From: Fimbriimonadaceae bacterium
GTDB taxonomy: Bacteria > Armatimonadota > Fimbriimonadia > Fimbriimonadales > Fimbriimonadaceae
Direction of reading: 5' to 3'
Assembly: GCA_019454125.1 (NCBI GenBank)
Contig: CP075365.1
Coordinates: forward strand, 2,350,218 to 2,414,217
DNA: 64,000 nucleotides
Each line of letters begins with the position of its first letter. Position 1 is the first letter of the stretch. The position numbers and the translations under genes were made by a program. Below, piece by piece: positions 32,334 through 40,935 of the stretch. The notes beneath the pieces were generated by a model that had not been told where the DNA came from, made no database searches, and saw nothing but the letters and a program-made list of their open reading frames with translations.

Positions 32334-33446
32334 TCAATAGTGATAGCGGCGCGGGACCCGCGACATGATGCGGGTGACGATCTCGTGCGAGTTCGTCTCA
32401 GCGCGTTGGGCAAGCTCGGCGACCGTCACGTTGGGCCCGATCAACTCGACTTCGTCGCCGACTTCCACGCCCGGGATCCCGGTTACGTCGAGGAGCAGTT
32501 GGTCCATGCACACCAGCCCGACGACGTCGGCTCGCGATCCGCGGACGCCCACCACGCCGCGGTTGCTCAAGGTGCGCGGGTACCCGTCGCCATAGCCCGC
32601 TCCCACGGTCGCGATTTTGGACCGGCGGCTCGTGCGGAACGTCCCGCTATAACCAATTGGTTCGCCACTTTCAACTTCGCGCAACGATGTCACCCGCGAC
32701 GTCCAGCTTAGAACGGGCCTGGCTTCTCCCTCCAAAAGGTTAAAAGGGTCGATCCCATATCCAATGATCCCGATCCGCACGATGTCGCCCTGGACGTTCG
32801 GACAATTGGTCACCCCGGCCGAGTTCGCCGCGTGACGATATCCGAACCGCAACCCTGCCGCGGCACAAGCTTCCAGCACCGCGAGCCAAGCCTGGGCTTG
32901 CCGTGCCGTGTACTCCGCATCGCGCGAAGAGTCGGCAAAGTGTTGACAAATGCCCACGAGTTCGGCCGAAGGCAGCTGGCTCGCAGCCAATCCCAGCTCC
33001 ACCGCCTGGTCGGACGTCACCCCGAAGCGATGAAGGCCAGTATCCACCTTTAGGTGGAGAAACGCCGTCTTGCCAAGCACCTCTGCAGCCGCGCTAAGGT
33101 GGCGAGCTGCCTCGAGCGACTCGAACAGCACGTGCAAACCGTAGAAGACGGCCTGCTCGGACTCAATCGGCAGGATCGGCGAAAGCACCATGATCGGCGC
33201 ATCGACCCCCGCGTCGCGCAAAGCAATCCCTTCTTGGACCGTCGCCACAGCCGCCCACCCCGCCCCGTTGCGCAGTGCGAAGCGCCCGACGGGCACCAGG
33301 CCGTGACCGTAGGCGTCCGCCTTCACCACCAGTGCGATCTCGGTGGATGGTGAAAGGAGGCGCTTTCGCACCGCCGCCAGGTTGTGCGCAAGCTTGAGCA
33401 AGTCGATTTCCGCCCAAGTGCGCGGATAGGGCTGCACGTCGTGCAT
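32334..33446 (-). CDS. alr: Alanine racemase
   Basis: Alr makes D-alanine for peptidoglycan. The 370-residue protein has the PLP motif VVKADAYGHG near residue 40, IGYGIDPFNLL, and a C-terminal beta domain with RVTSLREVESGEPIGYSGTF, VGAGYGDGYPR and CMDQLLLDV. It is transcribed divergently from a TetR gene across 80 bp. A TATGGT lies 12 nt before its ATG and an AGAGG element lies between, so it may have a very short or a normal leader. Confidence 0.94.
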   Translation of the reverse strand: MHDVQPYPRTWAEIDLLKLAHNLAAVRKRLLSPSTEIALVVKADAYGHGLVPVGRFALRNGAGWAAVATVQEGIALRDAGVDAPIMVLSPILPIESEQAVFYGLHVLFESLEAARHLSAAAEVLGKTAFLHLKVDTGLHRFGVTSDQAVELGLAASQLPSAELVGICQHFADSSRDAEYTARQAQAWLAVLEACAAAGLRFGYRHAANSAGVTNCPNVQGDIVRIGIIGYGIDPFNLLEGEARPVLSWTSRVTSLREVESGEPIGYSGTFRTSRRSKIATVGAGYGDGYPRTLSNRGVVGVRGSRADVVGLVCMDQLLLDVTGIPGVEVGDEVELIGPNVTVAELAQRAETNSHEIVTRIMSRVPRRYHY

Positions 33447-33490
33447 TTTGGCCTCTTGACCATAAACTTCCGGGGACTAAGACCAAAAGG

Positions 33491-33520
33491 TTGACACTCC
33501 GGCCGCCTGCCAGCCACAAT
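33491..33520 (+). promoter_or_regulatory. Promoter of the TetR gene: perfect TTGACA, 18 bp, CACAAT
   Basis: TTGACA at 33491-33496 and CACAAT at 33515-33520 with an 18-bp spacer, 7 nt before the ATG. This is the clearest two-hexamer promoter in the window and supports a leaderless start. Confidence 0.7.
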
Positions 33521-33527
33521 CCACCAA

Positions 33528-34079
33528 ATGAAGGAGAGACGGCAAGAGATCCTTGCAGCGGCCTATGGCCTCATGGGTACCAAGGGGTTAGAAGCGGTGC
33601 ACGCGCGGACGGTTGCAACGGCGGTCGGCGTAAACCACGCCACCGTCCACTACTATTTCCCGACCCGGTCCGACCTTTTGGTCGGGATCGCGGAGTATGC
33701 AGAGCAGATCCTCGAAGACGACCGACGCCGCTTTCAAAAGGACGCAAAGACCCCGCGCGAGTTCGTCGAGAACGAGATCGCCCTCGTTGAGGCGTACTGC
33801 CGCAAGAACAGCCGCTTCTTCAAGGTCTTGGCGGGCCTCTATGTCGCAGCGATCGGCGAGCCTGCGGTAAAGAAGCGACTTAAGCCCATTTGGCAGGCGT
33901 TCTCAAGGGTGGTCCACGAACAAGTGCCGGGCGCGAAGCTCAAGAAGGACTCACCCTTCGCCGACCCGGAGCTCCTAGCGGAGACCCTGGCCGGCGTCGG
34001 CTTTATCAGCCATCTGCTGGACGGCGCCAATGCACCGCTCAGCCGTTTGGACGGAATCCTGGCCGCGACCTTTAACTAA
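33528..34079 (+). CDS. TetR/AcrR family transcriptional regulator
   Basis: The 183-residue protein has an N-terminal helix-turn-helix (RRQEILAAAYGLMGTKGLEAVHARTVATAVGVNHATVHYYFPTRSDLL, residues 3-50; shown in parts), in which the recognition helix ends in VNHATVHYYFPTRSDL. The remainder is an all-helical ligand domain of unknown effector. It diverges from alr, which it may regulate together with itself, and overlaps the convergent stop of the PA14-type gene by 4 bp. No operator palindrome was firmly identified in the 80-bp intergenic region. Confidence 0.88.
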   Translation: MKERRQEILAAAYGLMGTKGLEAVHARTVATAVGVNHATVHYYFPTRSDLLVGIAEYAEQILEDDRRRFQKDAKTPREFVENEIALVEAYCRKNSRFFKVLAGLYVAAIGEPAVKKRLKPIWQAFSRVVHEQVPGAKLKKDSPFADPELLAETLAGVGFISHLLDGANAPLSRLDGILAATFN

Positions 34080-34828
34080 GATCCGCCACCCGGGCGCTGA
34101 CGGATCGGAGTCCGCATCAGCTTGTTCTGCGGGATGGGCTGGCCATCCTTGCCGGGAAGGCCCATGCGCAGGTCGAGCACGGGCGTGCCGGACCGGTTGA
34201 ACCATTCCAGCCGCACCGAGTGCAGCCCCTTGGCCAGCGGTGCGAAACCCTGCTTGCGCGCGTGCCCGCTTGTGCCGTCGTTGTCGATCACCATCTGCCC
34301 CTCGATAAAGAGGCGCGAACCTTCCGATGAACCGAGCCAGAAGGAGTACACCGCGGTCTCGTCCACATCCAGGAACGCCTCGTAAACCAACCCCGTCGCG
34401 GTCGTGCCTTTCTCCGGCAGCCCGAAGGTCTGAACCGCTTCGGCCGGGGGCCGGCGCGTCCCGTAGAAGTCGCGCACCGAGGAAAACTCGCCAGCGAATC
34501 GCAGGAGGGCGACGCCCGGCTCGGAGCGTCGCGGCTTTGCCGCGGCCCACGGAAGCACCTTGGAGAAAGACTCCGAGACCGGAGCGGCCTTGCCGTTTCC
34601 AAAGGAGGCGGCTGTGACCTTCGCCGTATCCTTGAGCGTGATCGGGCCGGAATAGCGGGGGGACCGGGCGGTCGGCTCCGTGCCGTCGGTCGTGTAGCGG
34701 ACGTCTTTCCCGCCTTCGATCTTCACCTGCAACGAATCCAGGAAGATCGGGGCGTCCGCGACGATCTTCAGGTCTGCGGGGGCGGGGCGGGGGTTCGACA
34801 GGGCAAGGGCGGCCAGGATCAACGTCAT
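34076..34828 (-). CDS. Secreted protein with chitobiase-like and PA14 domains
   Basis: The 250-residue product starts with a signal peptide (LILAALALSNPRPAPA), then a chitobiase/hexosaminidase C-terminal-like domain (VRYTTDGTEPTARSPRYSGPI, about residues 40-75), then a PA14-type domain with TGLVYEAFLDVDETAVYSFWL, the 'DNDGT' calcium-loop-like segment and a 'LHSVRLEWFNRSG' strand. These domains bind carbohydrates or other ligands at the cell surface. No catalytic domain is attached. The start at 34828 begins the signal; an upstream in-frame GTG adds charged residues only. Confidence 0.78.
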   Translation of the reverse strand: MTLILAALALSNPRPAPADLKIVADAPIFLDSLQVKIEGGKDVRYTTDGTEPTARSPRYSGPITLKDTAKVTAASFGNGKAAPVSESFSKVLPWAAAKPRRSEPGVALLRFAGEFSSVRDFYGTRRPPAEAVQTFGLPEKGTTATGLVYEAFLDVDETAVYSFWLGSSEGSRLFIEGQMVIDNDGTSGHARKQGFAPLAKGLHSVRLEWFNRSGTPVLDLRMGLPGKDGQPIPQNKLMRTPIRQRPGGGS

Positions 34829-35176
34829 GATTTCTCTCGAGCGGGTCGCAGTCTGCTTTCCCATACGTCGCACAGCCGCCGGAGGGTTCAGCCGTTTTGC
34901 GGACAGGTTGGAACGGGAGTCCCAGGAAATTACCCGTCTTCGCCCCGTTTTAGGGCGGCCCTGTCACAACATGTTTACTTTTAGCCAATAGGTCACCGAA
35001 AGAGCCTGAGGAACCTCCCTCTGGCCGACCGACGGTGACACTATGCGACTTCTTCACACTGCTAACGGCTCGAACCCGGTTTGGATCCTGACTGCCCGCT
35101 GTGGCGAAGGCAACGTCCCTATAGAGTAAGGCGCCTCGCGGTTCAGTTCCTCGTTAGGGTGGGGCGCAGGCATCGG
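34829..35176. other. 348-bp intergenic region with a nested hairpin; no gene seen
   Basis: The region between the PA14-type gene start and the thioesterase stop. GTCACCG (34992-34998) pairs with CGGTGAC (35033-35039); inside lie AGAG/CTCT and GAGG-AA-CCTC. A structured RNA or a terminator for the thioesterase operon is possible, but no T-tract follows and no known riboswitch or sRNA consensus was matched by eye. The rest has no open frame with coding character. Confidence 0.4.
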
Positions 35177-35725
35177 CTAGAGCCCTTCCGCAAGCATCGC
35201 GTCTAACTCTGCATCCGAGGCGGTGTCTAAACGGCCCGTCATCTCCTCGTGCTCTTGTCGTCGGCGGTCGCGATAGCCCCGCCGCAACCGACCGAGGAGG
35301 AAGGCGGCTTTCTCTTCCCGCGTTTCGCAGATCAGCTTCGGCACCGGCACCGGACGGCCGTCTTCGATCGCGACCATGGTCACGCGGGCGGTGTTCGTGT
35401 GCCGCGTCTGCCCCGACCGCAGGTCGGTCGCCCAGATGTCGATCGTCACCTCGACGCTCGTCCGCCCGGCGAAGCTGACGTGGCCCTTCAACGTCACCAA
35501 CTCCCCCACCTCGATCGGCTCGTGGAAATCGACCCGGTCAAAGGCGGCCGTGACGCAGACCCGCCCTGCGAACTTCTGCGCCGTCGCCGAGGCGGTGAGG
35601 TCGATCAAAGAGAGGACCGAACCGCCGAACACCTTCCCCAAGATGTTCGCGTCCGTCGGGGTCATGATCTGGGCGAGCGTGGTATGGGTCTCCGCGACCC
35701 GCTTCGCGAGAGGGGCCTCGCTCAC
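35177..35725 (-). CDS. Acyl-CoA thioesterase (hotdog fold, YciA/BACH-like)
   Basis: The 182-residue protein has the hotdog signature LAQIMTPTDANILGKVFGGSVLSLIDLTA, in which the Asn-Asp area forms the active site, and RVCVTAAFDRVDFHEPIEVGELV. It would hydrolyse acyl-CoA thioesters in the cytoplasm; chain-length specificity cannot be inferred. A basic helical C terminus (RRGYRDRRRQEHEEM) is an extension beyond the hotdog domain. Its start overlaps the tpiA stop by 4 bp, so it is the third gene of osmC-tpiA-thioesterase. Confidence 0.86.
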   Translation of the reverse strand: MSEAPLAKRVAETHTTLAQIMTPTDANILGKVFGGSVLSLIDLTASATAQKFAGRVCVTAAFDRVDFHEPIEVGELVTLKGHVSFAGRTSVEVTIDIWATDLRSGQTRHTNTARVTMVAIEDGRPVPVPKLICETREEKAAFLLGRLRRGYRDRRRQEHEEMTGRLDTASDAELDAMLAEGL

Positions 35726-36507
35726 GCCGCCGCTATGATCCTCGCGAAGGTCTGCGCGTCGAGCGACGCACCGCCGACCAAGCCGCCGTCGATCTCCGTT
35801 TGTGAGAACAGAGCCCCGGCGTTATCCGGCTTGACACTCCCGCCATAAAGGACGCGGCAGGCGCCCGGGGCCGCATCCCCCGCCGCGCGCGCCACCGCCT
35901 TCCGGACGACGCCGCAAACGCGGTTTGCCTCGTCCGGGCCGCACGTCTTGCCCGTGCCTATGGCCCAGACAGGCTCATAGGCCAGCACCATCCGGGCCAC
36001 ATCCGTCGGCTCGATGTCCTGCAGGGCTCGCGCCACTTGGCCCTGCACCACCGCATCGGTCCGCCCTTCTTCGCGCTCGGCCTCGGTCTCGCCGACGCAG
36101 ACGATGGGGACAAGGCCGTGCCGCAGGCACGCCCGGGCTTTCAGGTTCACAGTCTCGTCGGTCTCCGCGAAAGCGGCGACCTGGCTCGCGGGGAGGTCGG
36201 CCGAGCCGAAGCGGCCGCGCGTCTCCGAGTGGCCAAGGACACAATGCGTCGCTCCCGCCGCCTTCAGCATGGCCGCGCTCACCTGGCTCGTGTAGGCGCC
36301 TTCGTCCAGCCAGAAGGCGTCCTGGCCGGCGACCCCTACCTTGGTCCCTGCGCAGGCTTCGACCGTCGCGGGCAGCGCCAGGTACGGCGGGCATAAGACC
36401 ACGTCCGCATCGCCGGAAAGAAGCGGAAGAAGCGCCGCGACCATGTCCCGCGCCTCGCCTGCGCTCTTGTACATCTTCCAATTGCCGGCGACGAGTTTCT
36501 TGCGCAT
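35722..36507 (-). CDS. tpiA: Triosephosphate isomerase
   Basis: TpiA interconverts dihydroxyacetone phosphate and glyceraldehyde-3-phosphate. The 261-residue product has KLVAGNWKMYK, LGHSETRG with the catalytic His, and AYEPVWAIGTGKTC with the catalytic Glu, and ends with the phosphate loop GGSVKPDN/GLVGGASL. The ATG at 36507 overlaps the osmC stop (TGATG), which decides it over the GTG one codon upstream. It sits between osmC and the thioesterase without gaps, so the three are co-transcribed; pgk and gapA are not nearby. Confidence 0.95.
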   Translation of the reverse strand: MRKKLVAGNWKMYKSAGEARDMVAALLPLLSGDADVVLCPPYLALPATVEACAGTKVGVAGQDAFWLDEGAYTSQVSAAMLKAAGATHCVLGHSETRGRFGSADLPASQVAAFAETDETVNLKARACLRHGLVPIVCVGETEAEREEGRTDAVVQGQVARALQDIEPTDVARMVLAYEPVWAIGTGKTCGPDEANRVCGVVRKAVARAAGDAAPGACRVLYGGSVKPDNAGALFSQTEIDGGLVGGASLDAQTFARIIAAA

Positions 36508-36968
36508 CACGCCCGCACGATGGTCGGCTCGACCACGATTTCAACCTTGCCCCGGATCGCGTTCGTGATGATGCAGTAGGCGTCCGCCTTGTGCGCCATG
36601 TCCTCGGCCATCTTCACCTGGTCGTCCGTGGCCTCCGCCGCCAGCTTGATCGTGGGGCGGACGGTGACCTTCGTATACGTGAAGTTCGGACCGTTCTCCT
36701 CGACCTCGCCCACCGCCTTTACGTCAAGCCCGACGTAGGGCAGCTTGCGGTTGACCGCGATGATGCCGAACGTGATCGAATAGCACGCGGTGACCGCCGC
36801 CGTGAGGAGCTCCTCCGGATTGGTCCCCGCGCCGCCTTCGCTTCCGCCATATTCCGGCGGGACGGAAAGGTCAATATCCACCTTCGTCCTGTCTGCGTGG
36901 ACCCGCCCGCTCCCGTCTCGCCCCCCGTGCCATTCCAGCGACACCGGATATTCGTGCATCTTCGCCAT
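36507..36968 (-). CDS. OsmC/Ohr family protein
   Basis: The 153-residue product matches the OsmC family, which reduces organic hydroperoxides with two cysteines. Both are present: the first in the helix TAAVTACYSITFG, the second in AYCIITNAIRG. The GTNPEELL segment before the first Cys is typical. The start at 36968 is preceded by CAGAAT with a 7-nt gap, a leaderless-type promoter, and heads the osmC-tpiA-thioesterase operon. Whether it is OsmC-, Ohr- or YhfA-like cannot be decided. Confidence 0.88.
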   Translation of the reverse strand: MAKMHEYPVSLEWHGGRDGSGRVHADRTKVDIDLSVPPEYGGSEGGAGTNPEELLTAAVTACYSITFGIIAVNRKLPYVGLDVKAVGEVEENGPNFTYTKVTVRPTIKLAAEATDDQVKMAEDMAHKADAYCIITNAIRGKVEIVVEPTIVRA

Positions 36969-36975
36969 CAAGGCT

Positions 36976-36981
36976 ATTCTG
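36976..36981 (-). promoter_or_regulatory. Candidate -10 box of the osmC operon (CAGAAT, 7 nt from ATG)
   Basis: One mismatch from TAGAAT; same short spacing as other leaderless candidates. No Shine-Dalgarno sequence. Confidence 0.4.
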
Positions 36982-37091
36982 GCAGGCAGGGTCGAGTGGC
37001 CGGGTCGGCGAGCCAGGGCCGATTGGGGCCCATGGCGGCGCGAGCCTGGGAAACCCAGCCGGAACGCCGCGTATTACAGAATTGAGGCAGC

Positions 37092-37478
37092 TTGGTCTGG
37101 ACGCTTTATTACGACGGGGAATGCAACCTTTGCCACGGGTCACAGCTTCGAGTGGTCCAGTGGGCTAAGGCGGCTGGCCAACCCATCGAGACCGAAATCC
37201 TGCAGGCCCCCGAAGCGGTGGAGAAAGGCTATGGCGGGAACATGGTGCTGGAGGCCGGACAGGTCTTCCACGGCCATCGGGCGTGGTTGAAGCTGATGGA
37301 GGTCGCGCCGTGGTATTTGCGCTGGGTCTCGGCGGTAGGCCGTTTCCCCCTGCTTGAGCCGTTCTTCGCGCTGGGCTATGGCCTCGTCGCCCGCTACCGC
37401 AAAAAGTGGTTCGGGAAGCGCGCCTGTCCGCTCCCCCAACGGCCCCCCAAGTCGGGCGGCGGTCATTCGCCCTCCTGA
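37092..37478 (+). CDS. DCC-family (DUF393) thiol-disulfide oxidoreductase-like protein
   Basis: The 128-residue protein begins LYYDGECNLCHGS, with the DxxCxxC (DGECNLC) motif that gives the family its name. The rest, including 'WYLRWVSAVGRFPLLEPFFALGYGLVARYR', is typical of DUF393. A redox function is inferred only. The likely start is TTG at 37092, preceded by CAGAAT with a 9-nt gap; ATG is not available near the motif. tRNA-Cys follows 29 bp after its stop. Confidence 0.8.
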   Translation: MVWTLYYDGECNLCHGSQLRVVQWAKAAGQPIETEILQAPEAVEKGYGGNMVLEAGQVFHGHRAWLKLMEVAPWYLRWVSAVGRFPLLEPFFALGYGLVARYRKKWFGKRACPLPQRPPKSGGGHSPS

Positions 37479-37507
37479 TCGGAGACTGGTATAGTCCCGT
37501 CACTCCC

Positions 37508-37583
37508 GGCGCCGTACCCAAGTGGTTAAGGGAAGGGTCTGCAAAACCCTCATCCAGCGGTTCGAATCCGCTCGGCGCCTCCA
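37508..37583 (+). tRNA. tRNA-Cys (anticodon GCA), with encoded CCA
   Basis: The acceptor stem GGCGCCG pairs with CGGCGCC, the discriminator is T as expected for Cys, and CCA is encoded. The anticodon stem AGGGT/ACCCT encloses CTGCAAA with GCA at 37541-37543. The T arm reads CAGCGGTTCGAATCCGCT. It is read by the same promoter region or by an upstream promoter not located. Confidence 0.96.
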
Positions 37584-37636
37584 GACCCCTTTTGGCCAAG
37601 GTCCGCGGCCTTTCGCCCCGTCGTGACGGCCTGTAG

Positions 37637-37642
37637 TAGACT
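37637..37642 (+). promoter_or_regulatory. Candidate -10 box of the E1 gene (TAGACT)
   Basis: TAGACT, 30 nt before the ATG at 37673; the leader contains GAGGCGGA about 4 nt before the ATG as a ribosome binding site, so this gene is conventionally led. Confidence 0.45.
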
Positions 37643-37672
37643 CCAGAGACAGGAACGCAACGAGGCGGAACG

Positions 37673-39640
37673 ATGTCAGTGACCCCAACCACAACCCGGA
37701 TGACGAAGCTTGAATACCTACGCTTGATGATGCTCAGTCGCGAGGGCGACAGGCGCGAGGCGATCCTCCTGCGACAGAGCAAAGGGTGGTTCCACGTCGG
37801 CGGGACCGGTCACGAGACCCTCGGGGCAATGGCGCTCCACCTCAACGAGGACGATTGGATTTATCCCTACTACCGCGACCGGGCCATCATGCTCACGCGC
37901 GGGCTCACCACATATGACCTCGCCCTCGCCTATTTCGCCAAGCGCGAGAGCAGCAGCGGTGGGCGCCAGATGCCGGGCCACTACAGCAGCCCGGAGCACA
38001 ACGTGATGAGTGTCTGCACCCCCACCGGCGGGGGTCTCATCCCCGCGGCGGGCACGGCATGGGGCTTAAAGCTCCAGAACAAGGACAACGTCGTGATCGC
38101 CACCGTCGGCGACGCCGCCATGCGCCAGGGCGAGTTCTATGAAGCCTGGGCGTTCGCCGTCCAAGAAAAGCTCCCCCTCATCCTCGTCATCGAGGACAAC
38201 AAGTACGGCATTTCCACCCCGACCGCCCACTTCATGGCCCTCAACCTGCCCGGCATCGTGAGCGAGGAACTCGTCGTCAAAATGGACGCTCGCCACTTCG
38301 ACGAGGTCCTGGAAAAGTCGGGAGCGGCCATCGAGAAGGCGCGCACCGGCGAGGGCCCGACCCTGATCTGGGCCGACCTTGACCGCCTCTCCAGCCACAC
38401 GAGCAGCGACGACCACCGCGTCTACCGGGCTCCCGAAGACATCGAAGAGATGTTCACGCGCGACCCGATCAAGCTCTTGGCCGATGAGCTCATCGCCGCA
38501 GGCGAGCTCACAAAGGAACAGTTCGAGGCGATGCAGGAAGAGCTGGTCGTCCAAGTGCGCGACGACTACGACCGCGCCGAGACGGCCGAGGATCCCCGCG
38601 GCGACGAGCTCTTCAAAGACTGCTGGGGCGAGGAGCGCCCCGCCCAGAAGCCGCCCATCGAACCGGGCGAGATGACGATGGTCGAGTCCATCAACAGGAC
38701 CTTCGATAAGGCGCTCGAGAACGACCCCAACGTGATCTTCTTCGGCGAGGACATCGAAGACCCCAAAGGCGGCGTCTTCGGCATGACCAAGGGCCTCTCG
38801 GACAAGTTTCCGAACCAGGTCTTCAACTCGCCGCTGGCCGAGGCCACCATCATCGGCGTCGGCGTCGGCATGGCCAGCATGGGCATGAAGCCGGTCTTCG
38901 AACTCCAATTCATCGACTTTTTCGGCCCCTGTTTCAACCAGATCATCACGAACCTCTCGACGACGCGCTGGCGCTCCTTCGGCGGTTGGAAAACCCCGAT
39001 GGTGGTCTACGCTCCCTATGGCGCCTACTTCGGCGGCGGTTCCCTCTGGCACAGTCAGTCGAACGAGGCGTTCCTCGCCCACATGCCGGGGCTCAAAGTC
39101 GCAGTCCCCTCCACCCCGCAGGACGCTGCCGGGCTCTTCTGGTCTGCGATCCATAGCGACGACCCCTGCTTCGTCCTCGTGCCGAAGCACATCTTCCGAA
39201 AGCGGGTGGACGTCAAGACGGTCGAGCCGGTCCCGTTCGGCAAGGCGAGGATCGCCCGCGAGGGCAGCGACGTCACCATCGTCGCCTGGGGCAACACCGT
39301 CCACCTGGCTGAGGAAGCAGCGGAAAAGCTCGCGGGCGAAGCCAGCGTCGAAGTCATCGACCTGCGAAGCATCGTGCCTTGCGACTACGAGACCATCGTG
39401 AAGTCGCTGGAAAAGACGGGTCGCCTGGTCGTCGTGCAGGAGGACACCCGGACTTGCGGCTTCGGCCAAGCCGTCATCGCCGAGATCACCGGGAACCCAG
39501 ACTGGTTCTCGCTCCTCTTCAGCGCTCCACAACTTTGCTCGCGACCGGACGTCCACATCGGCTTTCACCCAGCCTATGAGTTCGCGGCGCTTGCGTCGCT
39601 CGACGACGTGGTCGCAGCCTGTCGCACGACACTGGCATAA
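37673..39640 (+). CDS. Fused alpha-beta E1 of a 2-oxoacid dehydrogenase complex (branched-chain or pyruvate type)
   Basis: The 655-residue protein joins both E1 subunits. Residues 1-325 are the alpha part with thiamine diphosphate site GDAAMRQGEFYEAWAFAVQEKLP and ENKYG-like EDNKYGIST; residues 340-655 are the beta part with FFGEDIEDPKGGVFGMTKGL and PSTPQDAAGLFWSAI. The complex decarboxylates a 2-oxoacid and passes the acyl group to lipoyl E2. Fused E1 proteins are often annotated as branched-chain type, which I favour weakly. E2 and E3 are not adjacent. A GAGGCGGA ribosome binding site precedes the ATG. Confidence 0.88.
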   Translation: MSVTPTTTRMTKLEYLRLMMLSREGDRREAILLRQSKGWFHVGGTGHETLGAMALHLNEDDWIYPYYRDRAIMLTRGLTTYDLALAYFAKRESSSGGRQMPGHYSSPEHNVMSVCTPTGGGLIPAAGTAWGLKLQNKDNVVIATVGDAAMRQGEFYEAWAFAVQEKLPLILVIEDNKYGISTPTAHFMALNLPGIVSEELVVKMDARHFDEVLEKSGAAIEKARTGEGPTLIWADLDRLSSHTSSDDHRVYRAPEDIEEMFTRDPIKLLADELIAAGELTKEQFEAMQEELVVQVRDDYDRAETAEDPRGDELFKDCWGEERPAQKPPIEPGEMTMVESINRTFDKALENDPNVIFFGEDIEDPKGGVFGMTKGLSDKFPNQVFNSPLAEATIIGVGVGMASMGMKPVFELQFIDFFGPCFNQIITNLSTTRWRSFGGWKTPMVVYAPYGAYFGGGSLWHSQSNEAFLAHMPGLKVAVPSTPQDAAGLFWSAIHSDDPCFVLVPKHIFRKRVDVKTVEPVPFGKARIAREGSDVTIVAWGNTVHLAEEAAEKLAGEASVEVIDLRSIVPCDYETIVKSLEKTGRLVVVQEDTRTCGFGQAVIAEITGNPDWFSLLFSAPQLCSRPDVHIGFHPAYEFAALASLDDVVAACRTTLA

Positions 39641-39741
39641 ATACTTAGATAGATAAAAGTGCTGGCCGAATTCGGTCGGGACGCCGACAATTTCCACGGC
39701 CCGCTGTCCGTTGTGACAGGGGGCGTTTCGAGTGGAAAGCT

Positions 39742-40935
39742 ATGCACAAAGTCATTGGCGTCCTGTCCGCGCTCGCCGTCGCCGCCACCGTGGGCGCCGC
39801 CGACCTGGGCAAGTTCCTTTACGTCGGCGATTCCATCACGGCCGGCGCCCCCATTCGCCGCAACCAGCGCTGGCAAGTCCAAGAGATGATGCAAGCGGCC
39901 GGATATGGCTTCACTTTCGTCGGCAGCAAGACCGGCGGCTCCTATCCCGGCATCCTCGATCCCTGGCACGAGTGCCACCAGGGCTGGTCTTCCGAAGAAC
40001 TCGGCAAGGGCCGACTCACCGAACCCGCTGAAGGCAAGCTGGCCTACTGGCTCCAGAGGTACCAGCCTGATTGGGTCTATGTGATGACCGGCACGCCGGA
40101 CACCTATCCGTGGCTCTCCTTACAGCAAGTCCGCGCGCGCCTCGGCTACCTCGCAGACCAGATCGAAACCTACACGCCCAACGCAAAGGTGGTCTGGGCG
40201 AACCTGCCCGACCAGAAGAACTCCGAAGACGCCTGGCAGATCCCGGCCCACCGCCGCAACGTCGACCTTGTGGTCGACGAGCTCGCCGCCCGGTTCAAGG
40301 CGCAGGGCCGGCAGTTTGTCAAACTTGACTTCCTCCGCACGCTCTCCCCCGGCCCCGACCTCTTTGACAACGTCCACCCGAACGAGCTTGGCCATACGAA
40401 GATGGCCCTGCTGAACTACGACGCCATCAGGCGCATCCAGCTCCGCCCCACCCTGGAGGTGCTCCGGCCGGAAAACGTCGCGATCAATCGGGGGACCCTG
40501 GTCGACGGCGACTCGGGCTGCCTCGCGGACCAGGACGGGGTCGAACTGGTGGTCAAGCGGTTCATCGTCCCCAACCAGACCGCCGCGCCCATCGAGCTAA
40601 GCGTCACCGCCGCCGTGCGGGACCGGAGCGCCGCGTTCCTCGATGCGTGGGTCGTCGCCAGCATGCACAGCTATGGCGACTTCGTCCTGAACCTGGACCT
40701 CTACGACTATTCTGCGGGGAGTTACGACACTTTGTGCGCGGTCCACGATTCTCTCGGCATAGCCCCGGCCCGCATCCCGATCACGGCGACCGGCGACGTT
40801 TCCCGGTTCGTCAGTTCCCAAGGGACGACGAAGTTGAGGATCAGGGCGCGGACGGCTAAGCCCTCCGCGAGCTACGCTTGGTCGCTTGGCATCGACCAGG
40901 TCGCCTGGCGCGTGGACACCCCCGTCCGCCCCTAA
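39742..40935 (+). CDS. Secreted SGNH/GDSL hydrolase with C-terminal beta domain
   Basis: The 397-residue product has a signal peptide (VIGVLSALAVAATVGAA) and a GDSIT block I motif with nucleophile Ser near residue 32, then block V DNVHPNELGH holding catalytic Asp and His. The block III region reads TGTPD, where many members have GTND, so the usual oxyanion Asn is replaced by Pro. About 155 C-terminal residues form a separate beta-rich domain of unknown role. It likely acts on exported carbohydrate esters, but substrate is unknown. Convergent rmlA overlaps its stop by 4 bp. Confidence 0.82.
   Translation: MHKVIGVLSALAVAATVGAADLGKFLYVGDSITAGAPIRRNQRWQVQEMMQAAGYGFTFVGSKTGGSYPGILDPWHECHQGWSSEELGKGRLTEPAEGKLAYWLQRYQPDWVYVMTGTPDTYPWLSLQQVRARLGYLADQIETYTPNAKVVWANLPDQKNSEDAWQIPAHRRNVDLVVDELAARFKAQGRQFVKLDFLRTLSPGPDLFDNVHPNELGHTKMALLNYDAIRRIQLRPTLEVLRPENVAINRGTLVDGDSGCLADQDGVELVVKRFIVPNQTAAPIELSVTAAVRDRSAAFLDAWVVASMHSYGDFVLNLDLYDYSAGSYDTLCAVHDSLGIAPARIPITATGDVSRFVSSQGTTKLRIRARTAKPSASYAWSLGIDQVAWRVDTPVRP

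Noticed and set aside
38066-39697. 543-residue minus-strand frame opposite the E1 gene
   Set aside because: Antisense shadow of a strongly conserved gene; composition dominated by Asp/Val/Leu/Glu as expected from codon complement.
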